Part shown: in pieces, positions 7,912 through 16,604 of the stretch
Position numbering within the stretch: the stretch's first letter is position 1
How the letters are laid out: each line of letters opens with the position of its first letter
Origin: Pseudonocardiales bacterium
GTDB lineage: Bacteria > Actinomycetota > Actinomycetes > Mycobacteriales > Pseudonocardiaceae
Length of the DNA stretch: 53,346 bases
Direction: 5' to 3'
Assembly: GCA_023252195.1 (NCBI GenBank)
Contig: JAHEXI010000023.1
Location: 1-53,346, forward strand
The notes under the pieces: model-generated
Database searches by the model: none
Seen by the model: only the letters and a program-made list of their open reading frames with translations
What the model was told of the DNA's origin: nothing
Program-made: the position numbers and the translations under genes

Positions 7912-8330
7912 GTGGTCATCCCTCAATCTGGATCCTTGGGCTCTCCTGCCGACCTGCCGCGCACGGTTGGCGCCTTGCGCGCCTCCGGGCATGTGCAGCG
8001 TGATGTCAAGGGCGAGGGCCCTGCTGGCCGGGCACGACGTGGTGCTGCTGGGGAGCGCGGTCAAGGCAAGACCCGACTACTCCGCGCGCTCGTCGGACTG
8101 CTCGATGAGTGGACCCCAGTCATCGAAGGCGCCGAGCTGGCTGAACACCCCTATCAGCCGATCACCCCAGGCTCGATCCGTCGCGCCGCCGAACTCGGCG
8201 ACGACCTGCCGGTGGCCTGGCTGCACCGCTCCCTGCGCTGCACCGAAAAACTCGCCACTCCCGATGCCAGCGTGGGTGACCTGATCGGCGATGTCGACCC
8301 GGTGAAGATCGCCGAAGGCCGCAGCCTGGG
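7912..8330 (+). pseudogene. decayed partial copy of the MoxR-type ATPase gene at 9578
   Basis: Bases 7912-8330 closely match the first 530 bases of the intact gene (9578-10107), including the TAGCGT hexamer 6 nt before the GTG. An internal deletion of about 100 bp removes the segment corresponding to about 9695-9795. A missing base near 8051 (CTGGGGAGCG here, CTGGGCGAGCG in the intact gene) shifts the frame. The GQGKTRLLRALVGLLDEWTP stretch survives. Homology stops abruptly after GAAGGCCGCAGCCTGGG at 8330, and oppositely oriented peptidase-like DNA starts there. The open frame that continues to 8652 is therefore chimeric. Confidence 0.75.
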
Positions 8331-8640
8331 TGCCGGAATCCACCGCTATGATCCCCGCCGTCCGCAACCGGTTCTCCATCAGGTATGGCACCTGCTGCGC
8401 CGACACCACCCTACTGAACTCAGCACTCAGCAGCGCCGCCGCCTGCTGCAGGTCGCGCGGATCGTGCAAACTCGACGCCAACAGATACATAAACCAAGGC
8501 AGCTAAATAACCTGCCCGTCAGCCCGACGAGGAATATAACTGGACTCCTGAGAGCCCAGAGCTCTGATATTCCTCGATCAGCTCGCTCGTCTCCGCCAAC
8601 CACGCACTGCGACCACCACAGGCTCAGTATCGATTGCGTC
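8331..8640 (-). pseudogene. N-terminal remnant of an M50-type peptide zinc metalloprotease
   Basis: The minus strand reads in pieces ELIEEYQSSGL, then YIPRRADGQVI, a TAG stop at 8503-8505, then LPWFMYLLASSLHDPRDLQQ and VPYLMENRLRTAGIIAVDS. This matches the PqqD/winged-helix-like N-terminus of the putative peptide zinc metalloproteases that accompany actinobacterial RiPP genes (consensus: ELlgeYegSG...YLvRRADGQViQLp.LLY...v....v.yLi..KLrPlGlia). A frameshift lies near 8536 and the TAG replaces the expected CAG. The membrane-protease domain is missing because the duplicated ATPase segment starts at 8330. The precursor-like gene lies directly upstream on the same strand. Confidence 0.5.
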
Positions 8641-8689
8641 CCCGACTCGTGACTACCCGCTGTTGGAGAGCGGACTACAGAATGTGTTA

Positions 8690-8718
8690 GGAGGGGTGAC
8701 CGCGCTGATCACCCCTCC
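8690..8718 (-). terminator. strong hairpin terminator after the precursor gene
   Basis: A perfect 10-bp inverted repeat, GGAGGGGTGA (8690-8699) and TCACCCCTCC (8709-8718), with a 9-nt loop lies 50 nt beyond the stop of the minus-strand precursor gene. No clear U-tract follows, as is common in high-GC actinobacteria. It could give high precursor mRNA levels with reduced read-through into the peptidase remnant. Confidence 0.65.
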
Positions 8719-8768
8719 CTAGCTTATGACACCGCCGCGATACCTGATGCACAGCGGACCAGGACGAC

Positions 8769-8987
8769 TCAGCCGGCGGCACCGCCGGTTCCCATGCCGG
8801 CAGTGGCATTCACCGAGCAAGCAACGAGCGCGCAGATGGCCGGGAGCGGCGAGTTGTAGTTGTGGCCGACGCCAGGCTTGCCAACGCCAGGCTTGCCGAC
8901 GCTGATCATCGACAGGACGGTACGGGCGGGCAGCAGTTCCACGTGCTGCGCCTCGAGTTCGGCAAAGGTCACGTTGTCAGACACCAT
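8769..8987 (-). CDS. candidate RiPP precursor peptide (ELLPART-type leader, Gly/Ala-rich core)
   Basis: A 72-codon gene. The ATG at 8985-8987 has AGGAGG 5 nt upstream; a GTG two codons later is the alternative start. The N-terminal half is an acidic leader (NVTFAELEAQHVELLPARTV, then LSMI). The C-terminal half is a low-complexity core with the tandem GKPGVGKPGVG, then NYNSPLPAICALVACSVNAT and AGMGTGGAAG, containing two Cys, three Ser/Thr and many Gly/Ala. Leaders of the form LE.QHVELLPART.LS occur, as I recall, in actinobacterial precursor families of the LxmA/class V lanthipeptide type. A decayed M50 peptide-protease gene lies downstream and a strong terminator follows. No modification enzyme is present nearby, so the locus is probably orphaned. 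Confidence 0.6.
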   Translation of the reverse strand: MVSDNVTFAELEAQHVELLPARTVLSMISVGKPGVGKPGVGHNYNSPLPAICALVACSVNATAGMGTGGAAG

Positions 8988-8998
8988 CAATTCCTCCT

Positions 8999-9565
8999 AG
9001 AAAACGTCTACCGCTAGGGGCAGGATCTCCGTGGTCGTGACCTGACCTAACCGTCAGATCGGGCCGCGCCCAGGTTCCACACCTATCACACACAGCTCCG
9101 TAACACTCACTCATCAGAACCCATCTGGAGGCGAGACTCACGTGAAGCAATTATGACGGACCGTAAAGGATGACCAGCGCAATGGCACTCGAATGGCGTA
9201 GCGTATTTCGACTTGGTGACCGGCTGCATACTTTCCGTTCGATAGTTACCCTCACCTATTACTACTCCGCGAACATAAGCTCCCACGGAGCGTGTCCTGC
9301 CACAATGTGGAGGTAGAACGCGTCAACTGAAGATGAAGCAGTAATTTCAAAGTAAATCGTCCGGAAGACGGGGAGTCGCGTCACTTGCGTCGACACTTCG
9401 TTATAAAGAGTCGTGTTCTCTCAGCACATCGTCGGTCCTGGGTGGAGGCGTCATGGGTGCCGGGCCCAGCCGGCATTGGCTGGCGTGTTTCGAGCCTGCG
9501 CTTCGCGGACCTTGGGATGTTGGGGTTGGCGAACCGGGATGCGGGCGGGGCGGGGCGGGCGTGCG
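8999..9565. other. long gene-free upstream region of lower GC
   Basis: This 570-base stretch separates the divergent precursor gene and the ATPase gene. It is visibly richer in A and T between about 9060 and 9420 than its surroundings, consistent with foreign origin. A 48-codon plus-strand frame (ATG 9170 to TAG 9316, with AAAGG abutting the start) is open, but I recognise nothing in it. The promoter of the precursor gene should lie near 9000-9060. No other gene is seen. Confidence 0.4.
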
Positions 9566-9571
9566 TAGCGT
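9566..9571 (+). promoter_or_regulatory. putative -10 element of a leaderless promoter
   Basis: TAGCGT lies 6 nt before the GTG at 9578 with no Shine-Dalgarno sequence. The same hexamer and spacing precede the decayed copy at 7912. Transcription would start at the start codon. Confidence 0.45.
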
Positions 9572-9577
9572 GGGTCC

Positions 9578-11041
9578 GTGACCTTTCACCGTCAGCGTGG
9601 ATCCACCCAGCCTGCTGAACCTCCGGCCCAGCTACCGCGGACGTTGGGCGCGTTGGGCGCGTCCGGACATGTTCAGCGTGACGTCAAGGGTGAGCTACGG
9701 GCGAACCTGCTCGCCGCCTTGCGCAGCGGGCGAAATCCGTGGCCGGGCATCGTTGGGTTCGAAGACACCGTGTTGCCGCAGTTGGAGCGGGCACTACTGG
9801 CCGGGCACGACGTCGTGCTGCTGGGCGAGCGCGGCCAAGGCAAGACCCGACTACTCCGCACGCTGGTCGGATTGCTCGATGAGTGGACCCCGGTCATCGA
9901 CGGCGCCGAGCTGGCCGAACACCCCTACCAGCCGATCACCCCAGGCTCGATCCGTCGCGCCGCCGAACTCGGCGAGGACCTGCCAGTCACATGGCGGCAC
10001 CGCTCCTTGCGCTACACCGAGAAGCTCGCCACTCCCGACACCAGCGTCGGTGACCTGATCGGCGACGTCGACCCGGTGAAGGTCGCCGAAGGCCGCAGCC
10101 TGGGCGACCCCGAGACGATCCACTTCGGCCTAGTACCCCGCTCCCACCGCGGCATCGTCGCCATCAACGAACTCCCCGACCTCGCCGAGCGCATCCAGGT
10201 GTCGCTGCTCAACGTGATGGAGGAACGCGACATCCAGATCCGCGGCTACACCCTGCGCCTACCGCTGGATGTCCTGCTGATGGCCAGCGCCAACCCCGAG
10301 GACTACACCAACCGGGGCCGGATCATCACCCCGCTGAAGGACCGTTTCGGCGCCGAGATCCGCACCCACTACCCCCGGGAGATGGCCGCCGAGGTCGCGC
10401 TGGTCGCCCAAGAGGCCGACCTGGCCACCATCGGCGCCGAGGTCGGCGAGCCGCTGCTGGAGGTGCTGGCCCGGTTCGCCCGGCACCTGCGCGCCAGTGC
10501 GGCGATCGACCAGCGCTCCGGCGTGTCCGCACGGTTCGCAGTGGCCGGCGCCGAGACCGTCGCCGCTGCCGCGCTGCGCCGCGCCGCGCTGACCGGCGAG
10601 GACCACCCGGTGGCCCGCCCAGTCGACCTGGAAGCGGTACCGGCGGTGCTGCGCGGCAAGCTGGAGTTCGAGTCCGGCTATGACCAACCATCCGCCGAAC
10701 GCGACGAGCAGGGGGAAGTGCTGACCCACCTGCTGCGCCGCGCGGTGGCTGACACCGCCCGGGCCCGGTTGCGCGGACTGGACCTCACCCCGCTGGTCGC
10801 GGCGGTCTCGGGCGGGCACCGGGTGGCCACCGGCGAGCGGGTACCGGCCCGCGAGGTGCTCGCCGCGCTGCCCGAGCTCCCGGTCCTGCACGAGGTCGCC
10901 ACCCGCCTGGGTGCCGCTCCGGACGGTCCGCCGGGCCCGATCGCCGCCGCTATCGAGCTCGCGCTGGAGTCGCTGTATCTCACCCGCAAGCTGGGCAAGG
11001 CCGCCGAAGGCGGCCGCACCGTGTACGGATCCCGGCAATGA
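9578..11041 (+). CDS. MoxR/magnesium-chelatase-type AAA+ ATPase
   Basis: A 487-residue AAA+ protein. The Walker A variant GERGQGKTRLL is near residue 90. A long ChlI-type insert (HPYQPITPGSIRRAAELGED) follows, then the SVGDLIGDVDPVKVAEGRSL block typical of magnesium-chelatase-like ATPases. IVAINELPDLAERIQVSLLN is the Walker B/sensor region and LLMASANPEDYTNRGRI is sensor 1. The next gene, a VWA-domain protein, overlaps by 4 bp (ATGA at 11038). MoxR/VWA pairs act as chaperone-like machines that insert metals or remodel proteins; the client here is unknown. Start: GTG with a -10-like TAGCGT 6 nt upstream, probably leaderless. Confidence 0.9.
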   Translation: MTFHRQRGSTQPAEPPAQLPRTLGALGASGHVQRDVKGELRANLLAALRSGRNPWPGIVGFEDTVLPQLERALLAGHDVVLLGERGQGKTRLLRTLVGLLDEWTPVIDGAELAEHPYQPITPGSIRRAAELGEDLPVTWRHRSLRYTEKLATPDTSVGDLIGDVDPVKVAEGRSLGDPETIHFGLVPRSHRGIVAINELPDLAERIQVSLLNVMEERDIQIRGYTLRLPLDVLLMASANPEDYTNRGRIITPLKDRFGAEIRTHYPREMAAEVALVAQEADLATIGAEVGEPLLEVLARFARHLRASAAIDQRSGVSARFAVAGAETVAAAALRRAALTGEDHPVARPVDLEAVPAVLRGKLEFESGYDQPSAERDEQGEVLTHLLRRAVADTARARLRGLDLTPLVAAVSGGHRVATGERVPAREVLAALPELPVLHEVATRLGAAPDGPPGPIAAAIELALESLYLTRKLGKAAEGGRTVYGSRQ

Positions 11042-12996
11042 CCTCGGCCAGCCGGTACAGCTACGGGCCCTGGGAAGGCGGCCCGGATCCACTGGCGGCC
11101 CCCGCCGATCTGTCCGCGGCGCTGGACCAGATCGGTCGCGACGTGATGGACGGCGCGTCGCCGCAAGCGGCGATGCGGGAACTACTGCGCCGAGGACTGC
11201 CCGACACCCGGGGGATGGACGAGCTGGCCCGCCGCCTGTGGCAGCGCCGCGCCGAGATCACCCGCCGCCACCGGCTCGACGGCACCTTGCAGCAGGTCCG
11301 CGAGCTGCTGGACAAGGCCCGGACCGCGGAGCGGCGGGCGCTGTTCCCCGACCCCGACGACGACGCCCGATTCCGCGAGGCCCAACTCGACGCGTTACCG
11401 CCGGACACCGCGCGCGCCGTCACCGAACTCGCAGGCTACGACTGGCGATCCACCGAAGCCGCCCAGGCCTACCAGGACATCCGTGACCTGCTCGGCCAGC
11501 AACTGCTCGAACAGCGCTTCGAAGGCATCAAGCAGGGCTTGCAGTCAACCTCGCCTGAGGACGTCGAGCGGATCCGGGAGATGCTCTCGGATCTCACCGA
11601 TCTGCTCGCCGCACACGCCCGCGGGGACCCGGAAACCCCCCAGCGCTTCGAGCAGTTCATGCGCCAACACGGCGACTTCTTCCCGGAGAACCCGCGCACC
11701 GTCGACGAGCTGATCAACGCGCTGGCCGCCCGAGCCGCCGCCGCGCAGCGGATGCTCAACTCGATGACCCCGCAGCAGCGCGCCGAGCTCGCGCAGCTCG
11801 CCCAGCAGGCCTTCGGTGACCCGCGGCTGGCCCAGCAGCTCGCGACGCTCGACGCCCAGCTGCAGGCGCTGCGCCCCGGCGAGGACTGGCAGGGATCCGA
11901 GCGGTTCCGCGGTCAGGATCCGCTGGGCCTGGGCGAGGGCGCCCAAGCGATGGCCGATCTCGCCGAGCTCGACGCGCTGGCCGAGCAGCTCGCGCAGTCC
12001 TACAGCGGTGCCCGCGCCGAGGACGTCGACCTCGACGCGCTGGCCCGCCAGCTGGGCGACGAGGCCCGCGTCGACGCTCGCCGGCTCGCCGAGCTGCAAC
12101 GTGAGCTGGAGCGCAACGGTTTCTTCGAACGGGCCCCGGACGGATCGCTGCGGCTCTCGCCCAAGGCCATGCGCCGGCTCGGTTCGCAGGCATTGGCCGA
12201 TGTGGCCGACGCGTTGCGCAGCCGGCGCGGTGAGCGTGACCTGCGCCGGGCCGGCGCTGCTGGGGAGCCCACCGGGGCCAGCCGGCAGTGGGAGTTCGGG
12301 GACTCCGAACCGTGGGACGTCCCGCGCACCGTGCGCAACGCCGTGTTGCGAAAGGCCACTGCGCGCCAGGGCCCGCTGCTGACCGTCGAGGATGTCGAAG
12401 TCGTCGACACCGAGCAGCGCGCCCGGGCCGCGGTGGCGTTGTGCGTCGACACGTCGTGGTCGATGGTGCAGGACGGGCATTGGGTGCCGATGAAGCGCAC
12501 CGCGCTGGCGCTGCACCACCTGGTGCGGACCCGGTTCCGCTCCGACGCACTGGAGCTGATCACCTTCGGCCGCCAGGCGCAGCGGGTGGACATCGCGCAG
12601 CTCACCGGTCTGACCGGGGTGTGGGAGCAGGGCACCAACCTGCACCATGCGCTGCTGCTCGCGGGCCGGCACCTGCGTCGGCATCCGGACGCCGCGCAGG
12701 TGCTGCTGGTCGTCACCGACGGAGAGCCCACCGCGCACCTCGAACCAGACGGGGAGGCGGTCTTCAGCTACCCGCCGCTGCCCCAGACGCTGGCCCTGAC
12801 CGTGCGCGAGATGGACGGCCTGGCCCGCAACGGCACAGCGGTGAGCATCGTGATGCTCGGCCACGACCCCAAGCTCGCCGCATTCGTGCACGCGTTGGCT
12901 CGGCGCTGCGGCGGTCGGGTGCTGGAGCCGGGGGTGGACGGCCTGGGCGCCGCAGTGGTCGGCGACTATCTCCGGCACCGCCGCCGGCCCGCCTAA
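11038..12996 (+). CDS. VWA domain-containing protein (partner of the MoxR-type ATPase)
   Basis: A 652-residue protein. The first about 430 residues are helical and Gln/Arg/Asp-rich (repeated LAQL/ALARQL segments). A C-terminal von Willebrand A domain starts near residue 460 with a MIDAS-type motif (VALCVDTSWSMVQDG), then TFGRQAQRV, the GTNLHHALLLAGRHL block and LLVVTDGEPTAHLEPDGE. The DxSxS metal site is present as DTSWS. Such proteins bind their AAA+ partner through the metal-ion-dependent adhesion site. It overlaps the ATPase stop by ATGA, so the two are translationally coupled. Cytoplasmic: no signal peptide or membrane segment. Confidence 0.9.
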   Translation: MTSASRYSYGPWEGGPDPLAAPADLSAALDQIGRDVMDGASPQAAMRELLRRGLPDTRGMDELARRLWQRRAEITRRHRLDGTLQQVRELLDKARTAERRALFPDPDDDARFREAQLDALPPDTARAVTELAGYDWRSTEAAQAYQDIRDLLGQQLLEQRFEGIKQGLQSTSPEDVERIREMLSDLTDLLAAHARGDPETPQRFEQFMRQHGDFFPENPRTVDELINALAARAAAAQRMLNSMTPQQRAELAQLAQQAFGDPRLAQQLATLDAQLQALRPGEDWQGSERFRGQDPLGLGEGAQAMADLAELDALAEQLAQSYSGARAEDVDLDALARQLGDEARVDARRLAELQRELERNGFFERAPDGSLRLSPKAMRRLGSQALADVADALRSRRGERDLRRAGAAGEPTGASRQWEFGDSEPWDVPRTVRNAVLRKATARQGPLLTVEDVEVVDTEQRARAAVALCVDTSWSMVQDGHWVPMKRTALALHHLVRTRFRSDALELITFGRQAQRVDIAQLTGLTGVWEQGTNLHHALLLAGRHLRRHPDAAQVLLVVTDGEPTAHLEPDGEAVFSYPPLPQTLALTVREMDGLARNGTAVSIVMLGHDPKLAAFVHALARRCGGRVLEPGVDGLGAAVVGDYLRHRRRPA

Positions 12997-13022
12997 CCCC
13001 CAGACCCCGAGATGCGGTGACG

Positions 13023-13028
13023 TAGGGT
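13023..13028 (+). promoter_or_regulatory. putative -10 element of mshC (leaderless)
   Basis: TAGGGT is placed 7 nt before the ATG at 13036, with no ribosome binding site between. Confidence 0.45.
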
Positions 13029-13035
13029 CGAAACC

Positions 13036-14274
13036 ATGCAGCCCTGGACGTCCACCCCGGTTCCGCGGCTATCCGGCCACGGCCGGCCGTTGCGGTTATA
13101 TGACACCGCGGCCGGCGCAGTGCGGCCGACCGCGCCCGGGCGCACTGCGCGGATGTACGTCTGCGGGATCACCCCTTACGATGCCACCCACCTCGGGCAC
13201 GCGGCCACCTACCTGGCCTTCGACCTGGTGAACCGGTACTGGCGTGACGCCGGGCACGACGTGCACTACGTGCAGAACGTCACCGACGTCGACGACCCGC
13301 TGCTCGAGCGGGCGCGCCGCGACCAGGACGACTGGATCGTGCTCGGTATGCGGGAGACCGCGCTGTTCCGGGAAGACATGGAATCGCTGCGGATCCTGCC
13401 ACCGCGGGACTTCGTCGGCGCCGTCGAAGCGATCGGCGAGATCGTCGAGGTGATCGCCAAGCTGCTCGCCTGCGGCGCGGCCTACCGGGTCGAAGACGCC
13501 GAACACCCGGACCTCTACTTCGACCACCAGGCCGCTGCCCACTTCGGTTCCGAGTCGGGATACGACGCCGAGACCATGGCGCGGCTGTCCGCCGAACGCG
13601 GGGGAGACCCGGAACGACCCGGTAAGCGGCACCCGCTGGATGCCCTGATGTGGCGCACCGCCCGTGAGGGTGAGCCATCCTGGGACTCCGAGCTGGGCCC
13701 GGGGCGTCCGGGCTGGCATGTGGAGTGCTGCGCGATCGGACTCAACCGGCTCGGCACCGGCTTCGACGTCCAGGGCGGCGGCTCGGATCTGATCTTCCCG
13801 CACCACGAGTTCTCCGCGGCCCATTCCGAGGCGCTCACCGGCGAGTACCCGATGGCCCGGCACTACGTGCACACCGGGATGATCGGTCTCAACGGCGAGA
13901 AGATGTCGAAGTCGAAGGGCAACCTGGTCTTCGTCTCCCGGCTGCGCGCCGACCAGGTAGATCCGATGGCGCTGCGGCTGGCGTTGCTGTCCGGCCACTA
14001 CCGCACCGACCGGTCCTGGGCCCCCGAGATGCTCGACGACGCGGTGATCCGGTTGGACCTCTGGCGACAGGCCGTCGCGCTGCCCGCCGGGGCACCGGCG
14101 CAGGATGCCGTGCACCAGCTGCGGGCCCATCTGGCCGACGACCTGGACACCCCAGGCGCGCTGGCCGCGGTCGACGCCTGGGCTACCGAGACGCTGACCC
14201 AACGCGGCAGCGACGTCGATGCACCCGCTGCGCTGACCGCCGCGCTCGATGCCCTGCTCGGCATCGCCCTGTGA
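13036..14274 (+). CDS. mshC: L-cysteine:1D-myo-inositol 2-amino-2-deoxy-alpha-D-glucopyranoside ligase
   Basis: MshC joins cysteine to GlcN-Ins by ATP-dependent amide formation, the third dedicated step of mycothiol synthesis in the actinobacterial cytosol. The 412-residue length fits the family. It is a cysteinyl-tRNA-synthetase paralogue: [20 protein letters not shown] contains the Zn-ligand Cys and the HIGH-like [24 protein letters not shown] and [20 protein letters not shown] form the active-site and zinc region. [12 protein letters not shown] is the KMSKS loop. The anticodon-binding domain of CysRS is absent, as expected. The TGA overlaps the GTG of the next gene (GTGA). Confidence 0.95.
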   Translation: MQPWTSTPVPRLSGHGRPLRLYDTAAGAVRPTAPGRTARMYVCGITPYDATHLGHAATYLAFDLVNRYWRDAGHDVHYVQNVTDVDDPLLERARRDQDDWIVLGMRETALFREDMESLRILPPRDFVGAVEAIGEIVEVIAKLLACGAAYRVEDAEHPDLYFDHQAAAHFGSESGYDAETMARLSAERGGDPERPGKRHPLDALMWRTAREGEPSWDSELGPGRPGWHVECCAIGLNRLGTGFDVQGGGSDLIFPHHEFSAAHSEALTGEYPMARHYVHTGMIGLNGEKMSKSKGNLVFVSRLRADQVDPMALRLALLSGHYRTDRSWAPEMLDDAVIRLDLWRQAVALPAGAPAQDAVHQLRAHLADDLDTPGALAAVDAWATETLTQRGSDVDAPAALTAALDALLGIAL

Positions 14275-15410
14275 TTGACGGGACCGGCTCGCTTGCCGAC
14301 GTGGTGCCGTCGCTGCTGTGCGGCCTGGGGGTAGCCGGGTTCGCCGATCGGTTCGGCCTCAATCCGGCCCGGGCCGTCTGCCTGCTGTTAGTGGACGGTC
14401 TCGGCTGGAATGCGTTGCGGGAACATCCCGCCGACACCCCATTCCTCACCTCGTTGACTGACGGTAGCGCGCCGATCACGGCCGGGTTTCCCGCGACGAC
14501 TGCGGCCAGCGTGGCCACCATCGCAACGGGTATGCCGGTGGGCGAGCACGGAATCGTCGGCTACACCTTCGCCACCCCCGACGGTGATCTGATCAACGCG
14601 TTGAGCTGGCACACCCACGGCGGTGGTCGTCAAGTGGATCTCCGGAAGCGGTTCGTCCCGGAGGACATCCAGCCGCGACCCACAGCGCTGCAACGCGCCG
14701 CCGCGGCCGGCGTCCGGGTCACCCTGGCGGTTCCGCACGCGCATCGGGACACGGGGTTGAACCGCGCGGTGATGCGCGGCGCTGACTTCCAGGGCGTGCA
14801 CGCCCTGGGGGACCTGGCCGCCGCCGCGCTGGCTGCCGTGTCGGGCAGCCAGCCGAGCTTGTGCTACGCCTACCACGGTGACCTGGACCTGCTCGGGCAC
14901 GTCTACGGCGTCGGATCACTGCCGTGGCGGTTGCAGCTGAGCCACGTCGATCGGCTGGCTTCCGCGATCGCCGAAGGCCTGCCGTCGGGTGCCCAGCTGG
15001 TGGTGATCGCGGACCACGGCATGGTGACCGTGCCCGAGGAAGGCAGGCTTGACTTCGACACCGAGCCGTCGCTGCAGGCCGGGGTGCGCATGCTGGGCGG
15101 TGACCCGCGCGCCCGGTACGTCTACACCGAGCCGGGCGCCACCGACGATGTGCGCGCGGCCTGGTGTGAGCTGATCGGGGATCGAGCGTGGATCCGCACC
15201 CGGGATGAGGCCATCGCCGCAGGATGGTTCGGCCCGGTCGTCGAGCCCCACGTCCGCGACCGCATCGGTGACCTCGTCGTCACCGCCCGCACCGACTTCG
15301 CCGTCGTACAGTCTCGCGTCACACCCAGGCTCACCCGCCTGATCGGCCACCACGGCTCACTGACCGACGACGAACAGCTGGTGCCCCTGCTGGTATATCG
15401 CCCGGACTGA
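14271..15410 (+). CDS. alkaline phosphatase superfamily protein (nucleotide pyrophosphatase/phosphodiesterase type)
   Basis: A 379-residue protein started by the GTG at 14271 that overlaps the mshC stop, so it is coupled to mshC. Metal and nucleophile motifs of the superfamily are present: [13 protein letters not shown] (first metal Asp), [16 protein letters not shown] with the nucleophilic Thr, [14 protein letters not shown] (Asp/His metal ligands) and [13 protein letters not shown] (Asp-His). The C-terminal [19 protein letters not shown] supplies the last histidine. It should hydrolyse a phosphodiester or phosphomonoester; the natural substrate is unknown. No signal peptide is evident. Close homologues accompany mshC in many actinobacteria. 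Confidence 0.85.
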   Translation: MIDGTGSLADVVPSLLCGLGVAGFADRFGLNPARAVCLLLVDGLGWNALREHPADTPFLTSLTDGSAPITAGFPATTAASVATIATGMPVGEHGIVGYTFATPDGDLINALSWHTHGGGRQVDLRKRFVPEDIQPRPTALQRAAAAGVRVTLAVPHAHRDTGLNRAVMRGADFQGVHALGDLAAAALAAVSGSQPSLCYAYHGDLDLLGHVYGVGSLPWRLQLSHVDRLASAIAEGLPSGAQLVVIADHGMVTVPEEGRLDFDTEPSLQAGVRMLGGDPRARYVYTEPGATDDVRAAWCELIGDRAWIRTRDEAIAAGWFGPVVEPHVRDRIGDLVVTARTDFAVVQSRVTPRLTRLIGHHGSLTDDEQLVPLLVYRPD

Positions 15411-15472
15411 ACGAAACGCGCGTTCCCGCAGCAGCGGGCCAGCGAAAAGATCGACTACGGGCCCGTGGGCGT

Positions 15473-15532
15473 CATTCGGCTCCGAATGGCGGCTGGTACG
15501 GGTCCGAAACCGCCATTCGGCTCCGAATGGCG
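15473..15532. terminator. two palindromes between convergent genes (bidirectional terminators)
   Basis: CGCCATTCGG (15511-15520) and CCGAATGGCG (15523-15532) form a perfect 10-bp hairpin with a 2-nt loop. An upstream copy, CATTCGG (15473-15479)/CCGAATG (15482-15488), repeats the same 19-bp core 41 bp earlier. The genes on either side converge (stops at 15410 and 15590), so transcription terminators fit. The near-identity of the two copies also allows a small dispersed repeat. The following bases (15541-15585) are a GCGCGAGAG-rich low-complexity run. Confidence 0.55.
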
Positions 15533-15589
15533 ACCGGGCCGCGCGAGAGAGAGGCGCCGCGCGCGAGAGGAGCGCGGAGCGCAGCCACG

Positions 15590-16498
15590 TCAACGGCTGT
15601 CGCGGGGTCCTCGGGGGCCGGAGGTGCCACCGGGGCGGCGGCGGCGCAGGTAGCGCTCGAAGTCCGCGGCGATGGCGTCACCGCTGGCCTCGTGCAAGGT
15701 CAGCTCGGTGTCGCCGCGCTCCTCCAGCGCACGCACGTAGCTGGCCACCTCGTCGTCTTCCTCGGCCATCTCGCTGACCGTGGCCTCCCACTCCTCGGAC
15801 TCCTCCGGCAGCGCGCCGAGCGGAACTTCGAGGTCGAGCACCTCCTCCACCCGGTGTAGCAGCGCCAGGGTGGCCTTCGGGGAAGGCGGGGCGGAAACGT
15901 AGTGCGGCACCGCGGCCCAGAACGAGATGGCTGGCACTCCGGCCTGTACGCAGGCGTCCTGGAAGATCCCTACGATCCCGGTCGGCCCCTCGTACTTGGA
16001 ACGCTCCAGCTTGAACCGGGCGGCCGAGGCGGCATCGTAGGCAGTGCCGGTGACGGGCACTGGCCGGGTATGCGGGGTATCGGCGAGCAGTGCTCCCAAC
16101 GTCACCACGGTGGTGATCTCTAGGTCGGTGACGAAGCGCAGCAGCTCGTCGCAGAACGACCGCCAGCGCATGTTGGGCTCGATACCGTGCACCAGCACCA
16201 CGTCGTAGTCAGCCCCGGGCGGGCGGCACACCGACAGCCGGGTGGTGGGCCACTCAACCCGCCGGGTGATCCCGTCGACCAGTTTGGTGGTCGGCCTGGT
16301 GACCTGGAAGTCGTAATAGTCCTCGGGATCGAGCTCGGCCAGCGGGGTCGCGTCCCAGCTCAGCTGCAGGTGCTCGATCGCGGTGCTGGCGGCGTCCCCG
16401 GCGTCGTTCCAGCCCTCGAACGCGGCTACCAGCACCGGCGAGGTGAGCTGGGGCAGCGACGTGTCCGAGTCGCTGCCGGGGGTGTCCGGATAGGTCAC
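15590..16498 (-). CDS. PAC2 family (proteasome assembly chaperone 2-like) protein
   Basis: A 302-residue protein of the actinobacterial PAC2 family (like Rv2125 of M. tuberculosis). Typical segments are PVLVAAFEGWNDAGDAASTA, DYYDFQVTRPTTKL, DVVLVHGIEPNMRWRSF, VVTLGALLADTPHTRPVPVT and GVPAISFWAAVPHYVS. The C-terminus is acidic then basic (EDDEVASYVRALE, then RRRRPGG). The structure resembles eukaryotic proteasome assembly chaperones, but a role with the bacterial 20S particle is unproven. The start is the GTG at 16496-16498 with TAGGCT 6 nt upstream, so probably leaderless. It is divergent from the metH stump and hisE. Confidence 0.9.
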   Translation of the reverse strand: MTYPDTPGSDSDTSLPQLTSPVLVAAFEGWNDAGDAASTAIEHLQLSWDATPLAELDPEDYYDFQVTRPTTKLVDGITRRVEWPTTRLSVCRPPGADYDVVLVHGIEPNMRWRSFCDELLRFVTDLEITTVVTLGALLADTPHTRPVPVTGTAYDAASAARFKLERSKYEGPTGIVGIFQDACVQAGVPAISFWAAVPHYVSAPPSPKATLALLHRVEEVLDLEVPLGALPEESEEWEATVSEMAEEDDEVASYVRALEERGDTELTLHEASGDAIAADFERYLRRRRPGGTSGPRGPRDSR

Positions 16499-16504
16499 CG
16501 CGCT

Positions 16505-16510
16505 AGCCTA
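16505..16510 (-). promoter_or_regulatory. putative -10 element of the PAC2 gene (leaderless)
   Basis: TAGGCT on the minus strand, 6 nt before the GTG at 16498. Confidence 0.4.
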
Positions 16511-16604
16511 CGGCTCTTGGGTCACGCTGGCCGCCACGCGATACCACGAAGGGACGATATCGCTGCTCTAGGCTGCATCTCATAGCTCTGTTATCGCTGC
16601 TCGA

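Noticed and set aside
8769-8987. Lanthipeptide or thiopeptide assignment for the small peptide
   Set aside because: No synthetase gene is present and the core composition is not diagnostic; only the broader RiPP-precursor call is kept.
11545-12978. 477-codon minus-strand open frame
   Set aside because: It lies entirely antisense to the VWA gene, gives no recognisable protein, and is an expected by-product of high GC codon bias.
13096-14202. 368-codon minus-strand open frame
   Set aside because: It is a shadow of mshC, whose motifs are unambiguous on the plus strand.
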